Shown in pieces: positions 16,942 through 24,136 of a DNA stretch of 64,000 nt. The first letter of the stretch is position 1. Every line of letters starts with the position of its first letter. Origin of the DNA: Aquamicrobium defluvii (GTDB lineage: Bacteria > Pseudomonadota > Alphaproteobacteria > Rhizobiales > Rhizobiaceae); contig NZ_SNZF01000018.1 of assembly GCF_004363725.1 (NCBI RefSeq), forward strand, positions 1 through 64,000. Direction: 5' to 3'. The notes under the pieces are model-generated. The model saw only the letters and a program-made list of their open reading frames with translations. It did not search any database and had not been told where the DNA came from. The position numbers and the translations under genes were made by a program.

Positions 16942-17185
16942 CGCTCGCCAATCACGGGCTGCGCGCGCGTTACTGGGATGGACACAGGAGACGCTCGCCG
17001 ACAAGGCCCAGGTCGCATTGACCGCACTCAAACGCCTCGAATCCCAAAGCGGGCTCGAGGTGTTCGAGTCCACCCGTGACCAGGTGCGCCGCGCTCTCGA
17101 AGCGGCCGGGATCGTATTCCTGTCGACGGACAAGGGCGAGGGCGTGTTGCTGCAACACAATGGGGCCAACACCGACAAACGGTGA
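16934..17185 (+). CDS. XRE-family HTH regulator, QseC-like
   Basis: 83 residues that are essentially one Cro/CI-type helix-turn-helix: ARQSRAARALLGWTQETLADKAQVALTALKRLE at about 4-37, followed by a short C-terminus (ALEAAGIVFLSTDKGEGVLL). The start at 16934 has GGGAGG 10 bases upstream. In Mesorhizobium ICEMlSymR7A a small XRE protein (QseC) sits beside the antiactivator gene qseM and represses it. Here the gene immediately precedes a small DUF2285-type gene and the split activator, so the same role is likely. That assignment rests on gene order and family, not sequence identity. Confidence 0.8.
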   Translation: MITARQSRAARALLGWTQETLADKAQVALTALKRLESQSGLEVFESTRDQVRRALEAAGIVFLSTDKGEGVLLQHNGANTDKR

Positions 17186-17230
17186 AATAGCGGCCAGCGT
17201 GATGTCAGGTTCTCGTCAAAAGGAATGGCT

Positions 17231-17272
17231 ATCTTCCGCCGAAGATGGTTAACAAATACGTTACCCGAACGT
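17231..17272 (+). promoter_or_regulatory. Two inverted repeats before the small DUF2285 gene
   Basis: ATCTTC-CGCC-GAAGAT (17231-17246) and ACGTT-ACCCG-AACGT (17258-17272) lie in the short gap between the XRE gene and the next start. They are candidate operators for the XRE protein or an incoming activator. An AT-rich stretch (GGTTAACAAATACG) lies between them. Confidence 0.4.
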
Positions 17273-17278
17273 GAGCGA

Positions 17279-17557
17279 ATGATGGGCCGCGCGACACAGA
17301 CATATCTCGACACACCACCGTCCAGCCAGACGCTGACGTCTTATGATCGCGAGCACATGAAGCTCTACATGCGCCTTCTCGATGCCGAGCGTGATGGCGC
17401 CGATTGGCGCGAAGCTGTGCAGGTTCTCTTTGGCCTCGATCCAGAGTGCGATCCCGACCGCTGCCGCTCCATCCATGATACTCATCTCGCTCGCGCGCAT
17501 TGGATGACCGAACACGGCTACCGCGAACTGGTCCGCGAAAGTCAGCGCAAGACCTGA
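17279..17557 (+). CDS. Small DUF2285-type protein, QseM-like antiactivator candidate
   Basis: 92 residues with the core TSYDREHMKLYMRLLDAERDGADWREAVQVLFGLDP (about 19-54) and HLARAHWMTEHGYREL near the C-terminus, a short DUF2285 helix-turn-helix-like domain. In ICEMlSymR7A the small DUF2285 protein QseM binds and inactivates TraR and the excision activator FseA. Starts at 17279 or 17282 (two adjacent ATG) fit best; a farther ATG at 17225 has its AGGA too close and would include the inverted repeat at 17231. Location between the XRE regulator and the split activator strongly supports the antiactivator role, though that is by analogy. Confidence 0.72.
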   Translation: MMGRATQTYLDTPPSSQTLTSYDREHMKLYMRLLDAERDGADWREAVQVLFGLDPECDPDRCRSIHDTHLARAHWMTEHGYRELVRESQRKT

Positions 17558-17669
17558 CCCGTGATGCGTGCCGCGCATCACCTGTTGACCAACGCCTGAC
17601 TTCCGAAACGCAACTCATGCGGGAATCTTGAGCCTTCCCTATTCGTTTGAGTGGATTCGGGAGGCCGCG

Positions 17670-18441
17670 ATGACCCCTGACGCATCGACCTGGCGTTCTT
17701 CGGCGCGATACGACCATCTGGATGAACTGACGGCATCCGATCTGGCCTGGGAATGGCTGCGCCGCAATGACGATTATGACGCAGATTTTGAAGCCTCGAT
17801 TGCCGACCAAGGAGACCCCCAACCGCTGACCGAACGGATCCGGCAGCGCTGGGGGTTGCGATTTCCCTGTCGATCCGCTGGTCCCGCCACCCGATGCGCC
17901 GGTCTTCTGGCTCCCAGCGGAGGACACAAGTGTGGTGGTGCTGACCGAAGCCCCTTCGGAACTTGACGACAGCACTGACGGCGCTCCGCCGAACTGGCGC
18001 CTCGACTTCTCGGTCGAGAACGCTGGCGCGGAGTTCCATGTCCCGCTTGGCAATGGGCAGAAGCTCCAGATCTTCGACGGCGCCATTATGGGGGACGCGA
18101 TCGCGGTCGCCGTCGTCCCTCTCAGCCTCGCCGGTTTCGACCGGATCGAGGCCATTCAACGCTTCCTTTCGGCCCTGCATGGTCGCGCGATCCCGCCGGA
18201 TACGCGCCTGACACGCCAGCAACGCGCGCGCCTCCGACGGATGCTGCGGGCCTTCGATGGCCATCGGGCCGGCGCAACGCAGCAGGAGATCGCGCGGGTT
18301 CTCCTGAACGCCGGCCGGCTTGACCGGGACGAATGGCAGGCATCTTCCGCCCGTCATGCCATCAAGGCACTCCTGCGTGACGCCCGTGCAATGGTTGCGG
18401 GCGGTTATCGAAAACTCCTGTGTCATCGCCGCCCAAAGTAG
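17670..18441 (+). CDS. DUF6499-DUF2285 activator split by a +1 frameshift, FseA-like
   Basis: The first frame starts at 17670 and encodes DUF6499 (SSARYDHLDELTASDLAWEWLRRNDDYDADFEA). It reads through RQRWGLRFP and then loses homology. One base further on, the other frame continues VDPLVPPPDAPVFWLPAEDTSVVVLTEA and a complete DUF2285 domain (RLTRQQRARLRRMLRAFDGHRAGATQQEIARVLLNAG) to 18441. Joining them needs a +1 shift at CCC-T (17865-17868). In ICEMlSymR7A, msi172 and msi171, the same two domains, are fused by programmed +1 frameshifting into FseA, which activates the excisionase gene rdfS. Here a RdfS-like gene follows at 18582. The coordinates span both frames. Confidence 0.85.
17862..17871 (+). 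other. Candidate programmed +1 frameshift site TTT-CCC-T-GTC
   Basis: In the upstream frame the codons are TTT CCC TGT. Skipping the T at 17868 gives TTT CCC GTC (F-P-V), which rejoins the downstream homologous frame exactly. CCC followed by U is a classic +1-prone codon in bacteria. Confidence 0.75.
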
Positions 18442-18581
18442 CGCGGGCTTGCGCCTCTGATAGTGGGCGATTTCGATGCCCCCCAACTTCGCCCTGCAAC
18501 TCGCCGCTCTTCCTTCGCCACCGTGGTCATTGCCCGCCGCTGATCCGCAGCGGCCGTTTGCAACCCCACGGAGGCCCGATC

Positions 18582-18863
18582 ATGCCACATGAACCCGTCG
18601 TCCTGCCGCCGCGTTTTCTACGGACCAAGGAGGCCGCGACCTTTCTCAGCCTCTCGGCCCGGACGCTCGAAAAACACCGCACCTACGGAACCGGGCCAGC
18701 CTATCGCAAGCTTGGCGGCCGTGTGGTCTATGCCATCGACGATCTTGAGGCCTGGACCGAGCGCGGCGCGGTGACCTCCACCTCCGATCCGCGCGGCTCC
18801 GTGCTGCCCGCCAAGCGTCATGCGTTTCCGTCCGGCACGCAGGCTGGTCGTTACGCCCGCTGA
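18582..18863 (+). CDS. AlpA/MerR-type HTH protein, RdfS-like excisionase
   Basis: 93 residues. The N-terminal HTH_17 winged-helix pattern is PRFLRTKEAATFLSLSARTLEKHRTYGTGPAYRKLGGRVVYAIDDLEAWTERG (about 10-62); a basic tail follows (PAKRHAFPSGTQAGRYAR). Recombination directionality factors of the RdfS type have this fold: they bend attachment-site DNA so that the integrase excises the element. GGAGG lies 9 bases before the ATG. Its position just downstream of the FseA-like activator and upstream of repA and the transfer genes matches rdfS in related ICEs. It could alternatively be a simple transcription factor. The cognate integrase is not in the window. Confidence 0.8.
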   Translation: MPHEPVVLPPRFLRTKEAATFLSLSARTLEKHRTYGTGPAYRKLGGRVVYAIDDLEAWTERGAVTSTSDPRGSVLPAKRHAFPSGTQAGRYAR

Positions 18864-18881
18864 CCGCTCGCGGTTTTCTTC

Positions 18882-20057
18882 ATGACGGTGCGACGTCGAT
18901 CCCTTTCCGAGCGCGGGCAACTCGACCTGTTCAGGGCGCTCCCCGGCGATTTCGCGCCACGAGACGCGCAGGATCTCATGGCCTATCCCTTCTTCTCCCT
19001 CGCCAAGTCGAAGCGCATCGCGCCCATCGACTTCGCCGCCGGCAATGTCTCCATCCGGGTCGAGGCTGTTCCCGATCACGGCATGGCCACGATCTGGGAC
19101 GCCGATATTCTGATCTGGGCGGCGAGCCAGATCGTCGAAGCCCGCGACAGCGGCCTTCGCACCTCCCGGCTGATGGCCGCCACGCCCTACGAGATTCTCA
19201 CCTATGTCGGGCGCGGCACCGGCTTGCGCGACTATCAGCGCCTGAAGGCGGCGCTCGACCGGCTGCAATCGACCACGATTTCCACCTCGATCCGCCAGCC
19301 GGTCGAAGGGCGCCGGCATCGCTTCTCCTGGATCAACGAATGGCAGGAACGCACCGACCATAGCGGCAGACCCGATGGCATCGAGATGATCGTGCCGGAC
19401 TGGTTCTACCAGGCCGTCCTCGACGATGCGCTCGTGCTGACCATCGACCGGACCTATTTCGACCTAACCGGCGGCCTTGACCGCTGGCTCTATCGCCTGG
19501 TGCGCAAGCACGGCGGCCGCCAGCGCGATGGCTGGCGGTTCGATTTCCGTCACCTTCACCAGAAATCCGGCAGCCTGTCGCCGTTCAAGCGCTTCGCCTT
19601 CGAGCTGCGCGACATCATCCGGCGCCAGCCTCTGCCGGGCTATTCGCTGTTTCTCGAAGCTGAGGTTGGCGGGCGGATGCTGCTGGCCTTCGAGCCGGTC
19701 GCGCCCTGTGGAAAACCTGTGGATGGCCTCGTGCTATCAGGAACCCGGACTATCGTGCTATCGGGAACCGGAGGCTCGTGCTATCAGGAACCGAAACCGG
19801 GCTTAACACTCGGAACCCATTCAGGAAATCGCGCCCTTAACTTAGAGTCTAACAAAGAGTCTAACTTTGAAGAGCGCGCGCGCGATGTGGAAAACCTCAT
19901 CCGCGACACCGCCAGAAGCCTTGGTAGAGCCGCTAAGAAGAGGGCATCCGACGCCCCGGCATCGCCTCGACCGGCATCTGATCGAGGCGCAACCGAGGCT
20001 CCTGAATCTGCAGAAAGACCCCGCCTGCCTCTCGATCTGCCGGGGGGGTGCAAATGA
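18882..20057 (+). CDS. repA: Replication initiator protein A (RepA-like)
   Basis: 391 residues. The winged-helix initiator core spans about 20-280 and contains LMAYPFFSLAKSKRIAPIDF, YEILTYVGRGTGLRDYQRLKAALDRLQSTTI, LTIDRTYFDLTGGLDRWLYRLVRKHGGRQ and HQKSGSLSPFKRFAFELRDII. This is the RepA family of broad-host-range alphaproteobacterial plasmids and ICEs. The region 280-300 encodes a repeated V/I-LSGT motif, because three DNA iterons lie inside the gene. The basic, Ala/Pro-rich C-terminus is likely disordered. It overlaps parA by four bases. It probably supports autonomous replication of the excised circle. Confidence 0.9.
   Translation: MTVRRRSLSERGQLDLFRALPGDFAPRDAQDLMAYPFFSLAKSKRIAPIDFAAGNVSIRVEAVPDHGMATIWDADILIWAASQIVEARDSGLRTSRLMAATPYEILTYVGRGTGLRDYQRLKAALDRLQSTTISTSIRQPVEGRRHRFSWINEWQERTDHSGRPDGIEMIVPDWFYQAVLDDALVLTIDRTYFDLTGGLDRWLYRLVRKHGGRQRDGWRFDFRHLHQKSGSLSPFKRFAFELRDIIRRQPLPGYSLFLEAEVGGRMLLAFEPVAPCGKPVDGLVLSGTRTIVLSGTGGSCYQEPKPGLTLGTHSGNRALNLESNKESNFEERARDVENLIRDTARSLGRAAKKRASDAPASPRPASDRGATEAPESAERPRLPLDLPGGCK
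19706..19865 (+). other. Probable replication origin inside the 3' end of repA
   Basis: Two DnaA-box-like copies of CCTGTGGA (19706 and 19717) are followed by three iterons of CGTGCTATC(A/G)GGAACC at 19730, 19754 and 19777 (24- and 23-base spacing). An AT-richer segment with the direct repeat AGAGTCTAAC at 19844 and 19856 comes next. The order DnaA boxes, iterons, AT-rich repeats is that of an iteron-controlled origin. All of it is coding sequence of repA. Confidence 0.65.
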
Positions 20058-20707
20058 TCATCGCGCTCCTCAACCAGAAGGGCGGTGTCGGCAAGACGAC
20101 GCTGGCGCTGCATCTTGCCGGTGAACTGGCTCAGGGTGGCAAGCGCGTCACCCTGATTGACGCCGATCCGCAAGGCTCCGCCCTCGACTGGTCGCAACAA
20201 CGCGCGCGTGAGGGCCTGCCACGCGCCTTCGGCACCGTTGGCCTGGCCCGCGACACGCTGCATCGCGAAGCGCCCGAACTCGCCCGCGATGTCGATCGCA
20301 TCGTCATCGACGGGCCACCGCGCGTCGCCGGCCTCATGCGCTCCGCGCTGCTCGCCGCCGATCTCGTGCTGATCCCGGTGCAGCCATCGCCGTTCGACGG
20401 CTGGGCTTCGGCGGAGATGCTCGCCCTCCTGGCGGAGGCGCGCATCTACCGGCCCCAGCTCGTTGCCCGCTTCGTGCTCAACCGCTGCGGTGCCCGCACC
20501 GTCATCGCCCGCGAGACCGCCGAGACGCTGGCGGACCACGATCCTCCCGTGCTCACCAGCGCCATCGGCCAGCGCGTCGTCTTCGCCGACGCCGCGCAGA
20601 CCGGGCGGCTCGTCCGCGAGATCGGGCGCCGATCACCCGCCGCGCGCGAGATTGCCGCCCTGGCCGCCGAGATCGGCCTGCTGGGGATCGGGAGGGTATC
20701 GGCATGA
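20054..20707 (+). CDS. parA: ParA-family partition ATPase
   Basis: 217 residues with the deviant Walker A NQKGGVGKTT at about 7-16, Walker A' LIDADPQGSALDW and Walker B RIVIDGPP near 80. ParA forms ATP-dependent dimers on DNA and positions cargo for segregation. The ATG at 20054 is preceded by a run of seven G; a GTG at 20048 is possible. It overlaps repA by four bases and the downstream methyltransferase by four. No ParB is adjacent; the ParB-like gene at 99 is distant and truncated, so partition may depend on another adaptor or ParA may act alone. It is on the short side, as is usual for type Ib/orphan ParA. Confidence 0.92.
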   Translation: MIIALLNQKGGVGKTTLALHLAGELAQGGKRVTLIDADPQGSALDWSQQRAREGLPRAFGTVGLARDTLHREAPELARDVDRIVIDGPPRVAGLMRSALLAADLVLIPVQPSPFDGWASAEMLALLAEARIYRPQLVARFVLNRCGARTVIARETAETLADHDPPVLTSAIGQRVVFADAAQTGRLVREIGRRSPAAREIAALAAEIGLLGIGRVSA

Positions 20708-21447
20708 CGATCCTTACCGGCGACTGCCGCGAAGAAATGCCCTGGCACGCACCCTACGATATGATCATCGCCGATCCGCCCTATGGCGACACTTCGCTCG
20801 CCTGGGATCGGCGCGTCGAGGGCTGGGTCGTGCTGGCGCGCGCCGCCCTCAGGCCGACCGGCTCGCTCTGGGTCTTCGGCTCGCTGCGCAGCTTCATGGC
20901 GACCGCCGACCGCTTCACTGACGCCGGCTTGCGGATCGCGCAGGAGATCGTCTGGGAAAAGCAGAACGGCACCGGCTTTCATGCCGACCGCTTCAAGCGG
21001 GTGCATGAACTGGCCGTCCAGTTCTATCCCGCCGAGACCGCTTGGCGTGACATCTACAACGATGTCCAGACCACGCCCGACGCGACGGCCCGCACGGTGC
21101 GGCGCAAGCAGCGCCCGCCCCATACCGGCCAGATCGACGCCGGCCATTATGTCAGCCATGACGGCGGGCCGCGCCTCATGCGCTCGGTCATCTACCTGCG
21201 CAACTGCCACGGCCGCGCCATCCATCCGACCGAAAAGCCGTCGGCGCTCCTGGAGATCCTGATCCGCACGAGTTGCCCCGAAGGCGGCCTGGTCGGCGAC
21301 TGGTTCGCCGGTTCCGGCGCGGCCGGGGAAGCCTGCCGGCTTTCCGGCCGGCGCTATCTCGGCTGCGAGATCGACCCCGACATGGCAGAGTGCGCGCGGG
21401 CGCGCATCGCCACCGTGCTGCCATTCCATGACGGAATTTCGTCATGA
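20704..21447 (+). CDS. Orphan DNA methyltransferase (N6-adenine/N4-cytosine type)
   Basis: 247 residues of a beta-class amino-methyltransferase. The catalytic DPPY motif lies near residue 24 (MIIADPPYGDTSLAWD); the SAM-binding motif comes late, near 205 (VGDWFAGSGAAGEACRLSGRRYLGCEID). Typical target-recognition sequence lies between (HTGQIDAGHYVSHDGG). There is no restriction partner. ICE-borne orphan methylases can protect the element against host restriction or affect regulation. It overlaps parA (ATGA) and the next gene, so it belongs to the repA-parA operon. Recognition sequence cannot be predicted here. Confidence 0.9.
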   Translation: MTILTGDCREEMPWHAPYDMIIADPPYGDTSLAWDRRVEGWVVLARAALRPTGSLWVFGSLRSFMATADRFTDAGLRIAQEIVWEKQNGTGFHADRFKRVHELAVQFYPAETAWRDIYNDVQTTPDATARTVRRKQRPPHTGQIDAGHYVSHDGGPRLMRSVIYLRNCHGRAIHPTEKPSALLEILIRTSCPEGGLVGDWFAGSGAAGEACRLSGRRYLGCEIDPDMAECARARIATVLPFHDGISS

Positions 21448-21698
21448 CGGCGCGCACCGAGAAGCGCAGCTTCGCTACGCGCCCGGCCGATCCCGATAGC
21501 TGGATCAAGGCCGGCGACGCGCCGCCGCCGCGCACGGATACCGCCGAAGCCTATTCGGCGCGGCTGACCGTGGACATCACGCCGGCGCTGCGCGGCCGCA
21601 TCAAGATCGCGGCCTTCCAGCGCGGCATCACCGTCGCCGACATGCTGCGCGACCTGCTGGCGCGCGAGTTTCCCGACATAGGGGGAGACCGCCCATGA
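21444..21698 (+). CDS. Ribbon-helix-helix-like small protein (84 aa)
   Basis: An 84-residue basic protein. Its C-terminal half, SARLTVDITPALRGRIKIAAFQRGITVADMLRDLLAREFP (about 34-74), has the beta-strand plus two-helix pattern of a ribbon-helix-helix DNA-binding domain. The N-terminus is a flexible basic arm (MTARTEKRSFATRPADPDSW). Co-transcribed with parA, it could be the centromere-binding partner in a type Ib-like partition locus, compensating for the lack of a ParB. It overlaps neighbours on both sides by four bases. The partner role is inference. Confidence 0.72.
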   Translation: MTARTEKRSFATRPADPDSWIKAGDAPPPRTDTAEAYSARLTVDITPALRGRIKIAAFQRGITVADMLRDLLAREFPDIGGDRP

Positions 21699-22180
21699 TC
21701 GGCATCGACGCCCATGACGGCGATCTGACCCGCGCGGAACTGACCTGGGTGGAAGGCAAGACCGAATACTGGATCAGATTCGGCCATGCGACTGGTGAGC
21801 AGATCCTCGATCGCAACCGGCGTGTTGTATTCTTCCATCCCGGCACGGTGTTTGCGTTCGTCCGCTGGGCGGCGAACGACCACGGCACGATCATTTCGCG
21901 CCTCGACATCCTGCGCGCGGTTGCGCCGGGCCAGTCCTATCAGACGCTGCCCTTCGTCCGTCCAGGCGGCGAAATCCTGCTGAAGATCGAAGGCTGGCCG
22001 AAGGTCGAGGCTGTCCTTCGCCATGTCGACGGGATCGAGGCCATAGGTGTCGATCCGGCCCAAGTCGATCCCGATCATTGGCGGCACGTCTCCCTCTGGA
22101 TAAACGCAGGCGAAGTGCCGCGTCCCTACACCGCGGAGCGTCATCAGGCATGGCTCTGGCGGCGGGAGATCGCCCCATGA
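21695..22180 (+). CDS. DUF2840 domain protein
   Basis: 161 residues, full length for DUF2840. Characteristic elements are TWVEGKTEYWIRFGHATGEQILDRNRRVVFFHPGTVFAFVRWAANDHGTIISRLDILRAV in the first half and HWRHVSLWINAGEVPRPYTAERHQAWLWRR at the end. The family is found almost only between parA-type genes and traF in alphaproteobacterial ICEs and plasmids. Its function is unknown. It overlaps the S26 peptidase gene by four bases (ATGA), suggesting coupling to pilus or transfer maturation. No signal peptide is seen. Confidence 0.88.
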   Translation: MIGIDAHDGDLTRAELTWVEGKTEYWIRFGHATGEQILDRNRRVVFFHPGTVFAFVRWAANDHGTIISRLDILRAVAPGQSYQTLPFVRPGGEILLKIEGWPKVEAVLRHVDGIEAIGVDPAQVDPDHWRHVSLWINAGEVPRPYTAERHQAWLWRREIAP

Positions 22181-22722
22181 CGCGCTTTCGCTATGTCATG
22201 GTGACGACGGTTGCCACGCTCGGGATCGCCTTTGCCGGATTCGTTCCGACTGCGCCAAGGCTGGTCTGGAACGCATCGGCCAGCGTGCCGATCGGGTTCT
22301 ATACTGTCGCACCCGACGACCGGATCGCGGTGCCCGATCTGGTCGCCGTCATCCCACCCGAACCCTTCGCCTCGTTTATGGTCGAGCGCGGCTACGTCGC
22401 ACGCGACGTGCCGCTTCTGAAGCACGTTCTCGGCCTGCCCGGACAGCGCCTGTGCCGCGATGGCCGCGCCATTATCGTCGACGGCGTTCCGCTCGGCGAG
22501 GCGCGCGACCACGACAGCTTCGGCCGAGACCTGCCGGTCTGGCAGGGCTGTCGCGTCATCGCCGAGGGCGAAGTGTTCCTGATGAACCCGGACGTCGGCG
22601 ACAGCCTCGACGGCCGCTATTTCGGCCCGTTCCCCGCCTCGGCGGTGATCGGCCACGCGATCCCGCTTTTCACCGACGAAGACGGCGAGGGCCGCTTTGT
22701 CTGGCGCGCGCCGATGCGGTGA
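22177..22722 (+). CDS. traF: TraF-type S26 signal peptidase
   Basis: 181 residues: an N-terminal membrane/signal segment (about 7-26, VMVTTVATLGIAFAGFVPTA), then the S26 catalytic serine in SASVPIGFY (Ser36) and the lysine in LLKHVLGLPGQRL (Lys82). C-terminal boxes include GDSLDGRYFGPFPASAVIGHA. TraF of RP4 matures the TrbC pilin by cyclisation; a trbC is present at 33856, so that is the probable substrate. The active site faces the periplasm. The start at 22177 is within the upstream stop overlap. Confidence 0.92.
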   Translation: MTRFRYVMVTTVATLGIAFAGFVPTAPRLVWNASASVPIGFYTVAPDDRIAVPDLVAVIPPEPFASFMVERGYVARDVPLLKHVLGLPGQRLCRDGRAIIVDGVPLGEARDHDSFGRDLPVWQGCRVIAEGEVFLMNPDVGDSLDGRYFGPFPASAVIGHAIPLFTDEDGEGRFVWRAPMR

Positions 22723-22790
22723 CAGCGCGTCCAGAGCGGGGCCGTTGAGCCGTCCCGCGTCTTCTCCACCGCATAGGAAAGGAGCCTTCC

Positions 22791-23126
22791 ATGGCACAGA
22801 TCGGCCAGTTTACCCGCACCCCGTCCGGCTATTCCGGGCGACTCCGCACGCTCTCGCTGGACGTCGAGCTAACCTTCACGCCGTCGGAAAATGCGGACGC
22901 CGACAAGGCGCCTGCCTATCGCATCCATCTCGGCGATGAGTATGGGCCGGAAGTCGGCGCAGGCTGGAAACATTCCGGGGAGCGCGCGGGACCGTTCGTC
23001 TCCGTGCTTCTCGACGATCCAGTTTTCCAGCAGCCGATCCGCGCCCGCCTGTTCCAGTCGGACGAAGACGGCCGCGACTGGGGCTTGCACTGGACCCGCC
23101 AAAAGAAGCGCGACGAGCAGGAGTGA
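22791..23126 (+). CDS. DUF736 family protein
   Basis: 111 residues matching DUF736 along its length: MAQIGQFTRTPSGYSGRLRTLSLDVELTFTP, APAYRIHLGDEYGPEVGAGWKHSGERAGPFVSVLLDDP, and a C-terminal region binding-like (RDWGLHWTRQKKRDEQE). Small, beta-rich and cytoplasmic. The family occurs in rhizobial symbiosis ICEs and sphingomonad plasmids near relaxase genes. No biochemical role is established. AGGAG lies 7 bases before the ATG. The lytic transglycosylase gene follows almost directly. Confidence 0.9.
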   Translation: MAQIGQFTRTPSGYSGRLRTLSLDVELTFTPSENADADKAPAYRIHLGDEYGPEVGAGWKHSGERAGPFVSVLLDDPVFQQPIRARLFQSDEDGRDWGLHWTRQKKRDEQE

Positions 23127-23128
23127 TC

Positions 23129-23893
23129 ATGGTCAAGTCCTGCATCCGTCCCGCCTCGGGGAGATGTGGCGCCCGCCGCCGCATCCTCTTCCTTCTTCTT
23201 TCCGGCCTGTTCGTCACAGCCATTGCCCCGCTGCCCGGCCTGGCGCAGATCGCCGTGATGGGTCGTGCCGTCGCCGTGCATCCGCACGGCGCCCATATCG
23301 AAGAGGCTTCGCAGCGGTTCGGCATCCCGGCGGCATGGATCATCGCCGTGATGCAGGTCGAAAGCGCGGGCAATATGCACGCCATATCGTCTGCCGGCGC
23401 GATGGGGCTGATGCAGGTCATGCCCTCGACTTGGGCGGAGCTGCGCATCCGCCATGCTCTCGGCCGCGACCCCTTCGAGCCGCGCGACAACATCCTCGCG
23501 GGCACCGCCTACCTACGCGAGATGTGGGATCGCTACGGCAATGTCGCCGCGATGCTCGCGGCCTACAATGCCGGTCCCGGTCGCTACGATGAATACCGCG
23601 CGACGGCTCGTCCGCTGCCTGCCGAGACGCGCGCCTATGTCGCTGCTTTGACGCCGATCCTGCTCGGCGAGCGGCCTTCCGGCAGCGGCTCGACGGTCGT
23701 TCCGCCGCCCGACTGGCGCGAGGCGGCGCTCTTCGTCGCGCGTGAAATCGGCGCTTCCGCTGCCGATCCCGCGTCCCCCGACCGCACGCCGGACGATGCC
23801 CCTTCGCTCGTCCCGGCGGCACCGGACGCACTCACCGCCTTGCAGTCGGAGGGGCTGTTCGCCGCCCGCGATGCCGGTGGGGACCGGCCATGA
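23129..23893 (+). CDS. Lytic transglycosylase (SLT family) of the conjugation system
   Basis: 254 residues. A signal peptide (about 1-40: basic start, then LFLLLSGLFVTAIAPLPGLAQ) is followed by the SLT domain with the catalytic Glu78 in IIAVMQVESAGN, SSAGAMGLMQVMPSTWAEL, and AMLAAYNAGPGRYDEY. It cleaves glycan strands without hydrolysis and opens the wall for the type IV secretion channel, like VirB1 or TrbN. The ATG at 23129 has AGGAG directly upstream; a GTG six bases earlier is possible. The Pro/Asp-rich tail beyond residue 185 is probably disordered. Position between DUF736 and the relaxase matches msi107-type genes in ICEMlSymR7A-like elements. Confidence 0.92.
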   Translation: MVKSCIRPASGRCGARRRILFLLLSGLFVTAIAPLPGLAQIAVMGRAVAVHPHGAHIEEASQRFGIPAAWIIAVMQVESAGNMHAISSAGAMGLMQVMPSTWAELRIRHALGRDPFEPRDNILAGTAYLREMWDRYGNVAAMLAAYNAGPGRYDEYRATARPLPAETRAYVAALTPILLGERPSGSGSTVVPPPDWREAALFVAREIGASAADPASPDRTPDDAPSLVPAAPDALTALQSEGLFAARDAGGDRP

Positions 23894-23996
23894 GCAGCGG
23901 CACCGCAATTCGCATCCCATCGGGCGCTGGCGTGTCATGGAGGGCGCAGAGGGTGGCGGCAGGCACCACGACCGAAAGATGGCAGGATAAAAGCGC

Positions 23997-24125
23997 GCAC
24001 GGTGCGGTTCAGGCGGGCGGTTGTTTTTGTTCATGTTTCTGGCGCGTTTCGCACCGTGCCGCGCTGATGCGCGCCGTGTGCTTCGCGCCCATCTTCCTGA
24101 TTTTCTTCTCTGTTTTGCACCGTGC
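23997..24125. repeat. Three copies of GCACCGTGC upstream of the relaxase gene; oriT candidate
   Basis: GCACGGTGC at 23997-24005 is the inverted form of GCACCGTGC found at 24051-24059 and 24117-24125, giving one inverted and one direct pair. They sit in the 243-bp gap before the relaxase gene, which is T-rich on the plus strand around 24021-24040 and 24090-24116. Relaxase-binding repeats next to the relaxase gene are typical of transfer origins. No nic consensus is claimed. Confidence 0.5.
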
Positions 24126-24136
24126 GGGGATGTGCC

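Noticed and set aside
17670..17966. The 98-residue DUF6499 frame as a stand-alone gene
   Set aside because: Its last 30 or so residues lose homology exactly where the other frame picks it up, so it is the first half of a frameshifted protein, although a short product may also be made.
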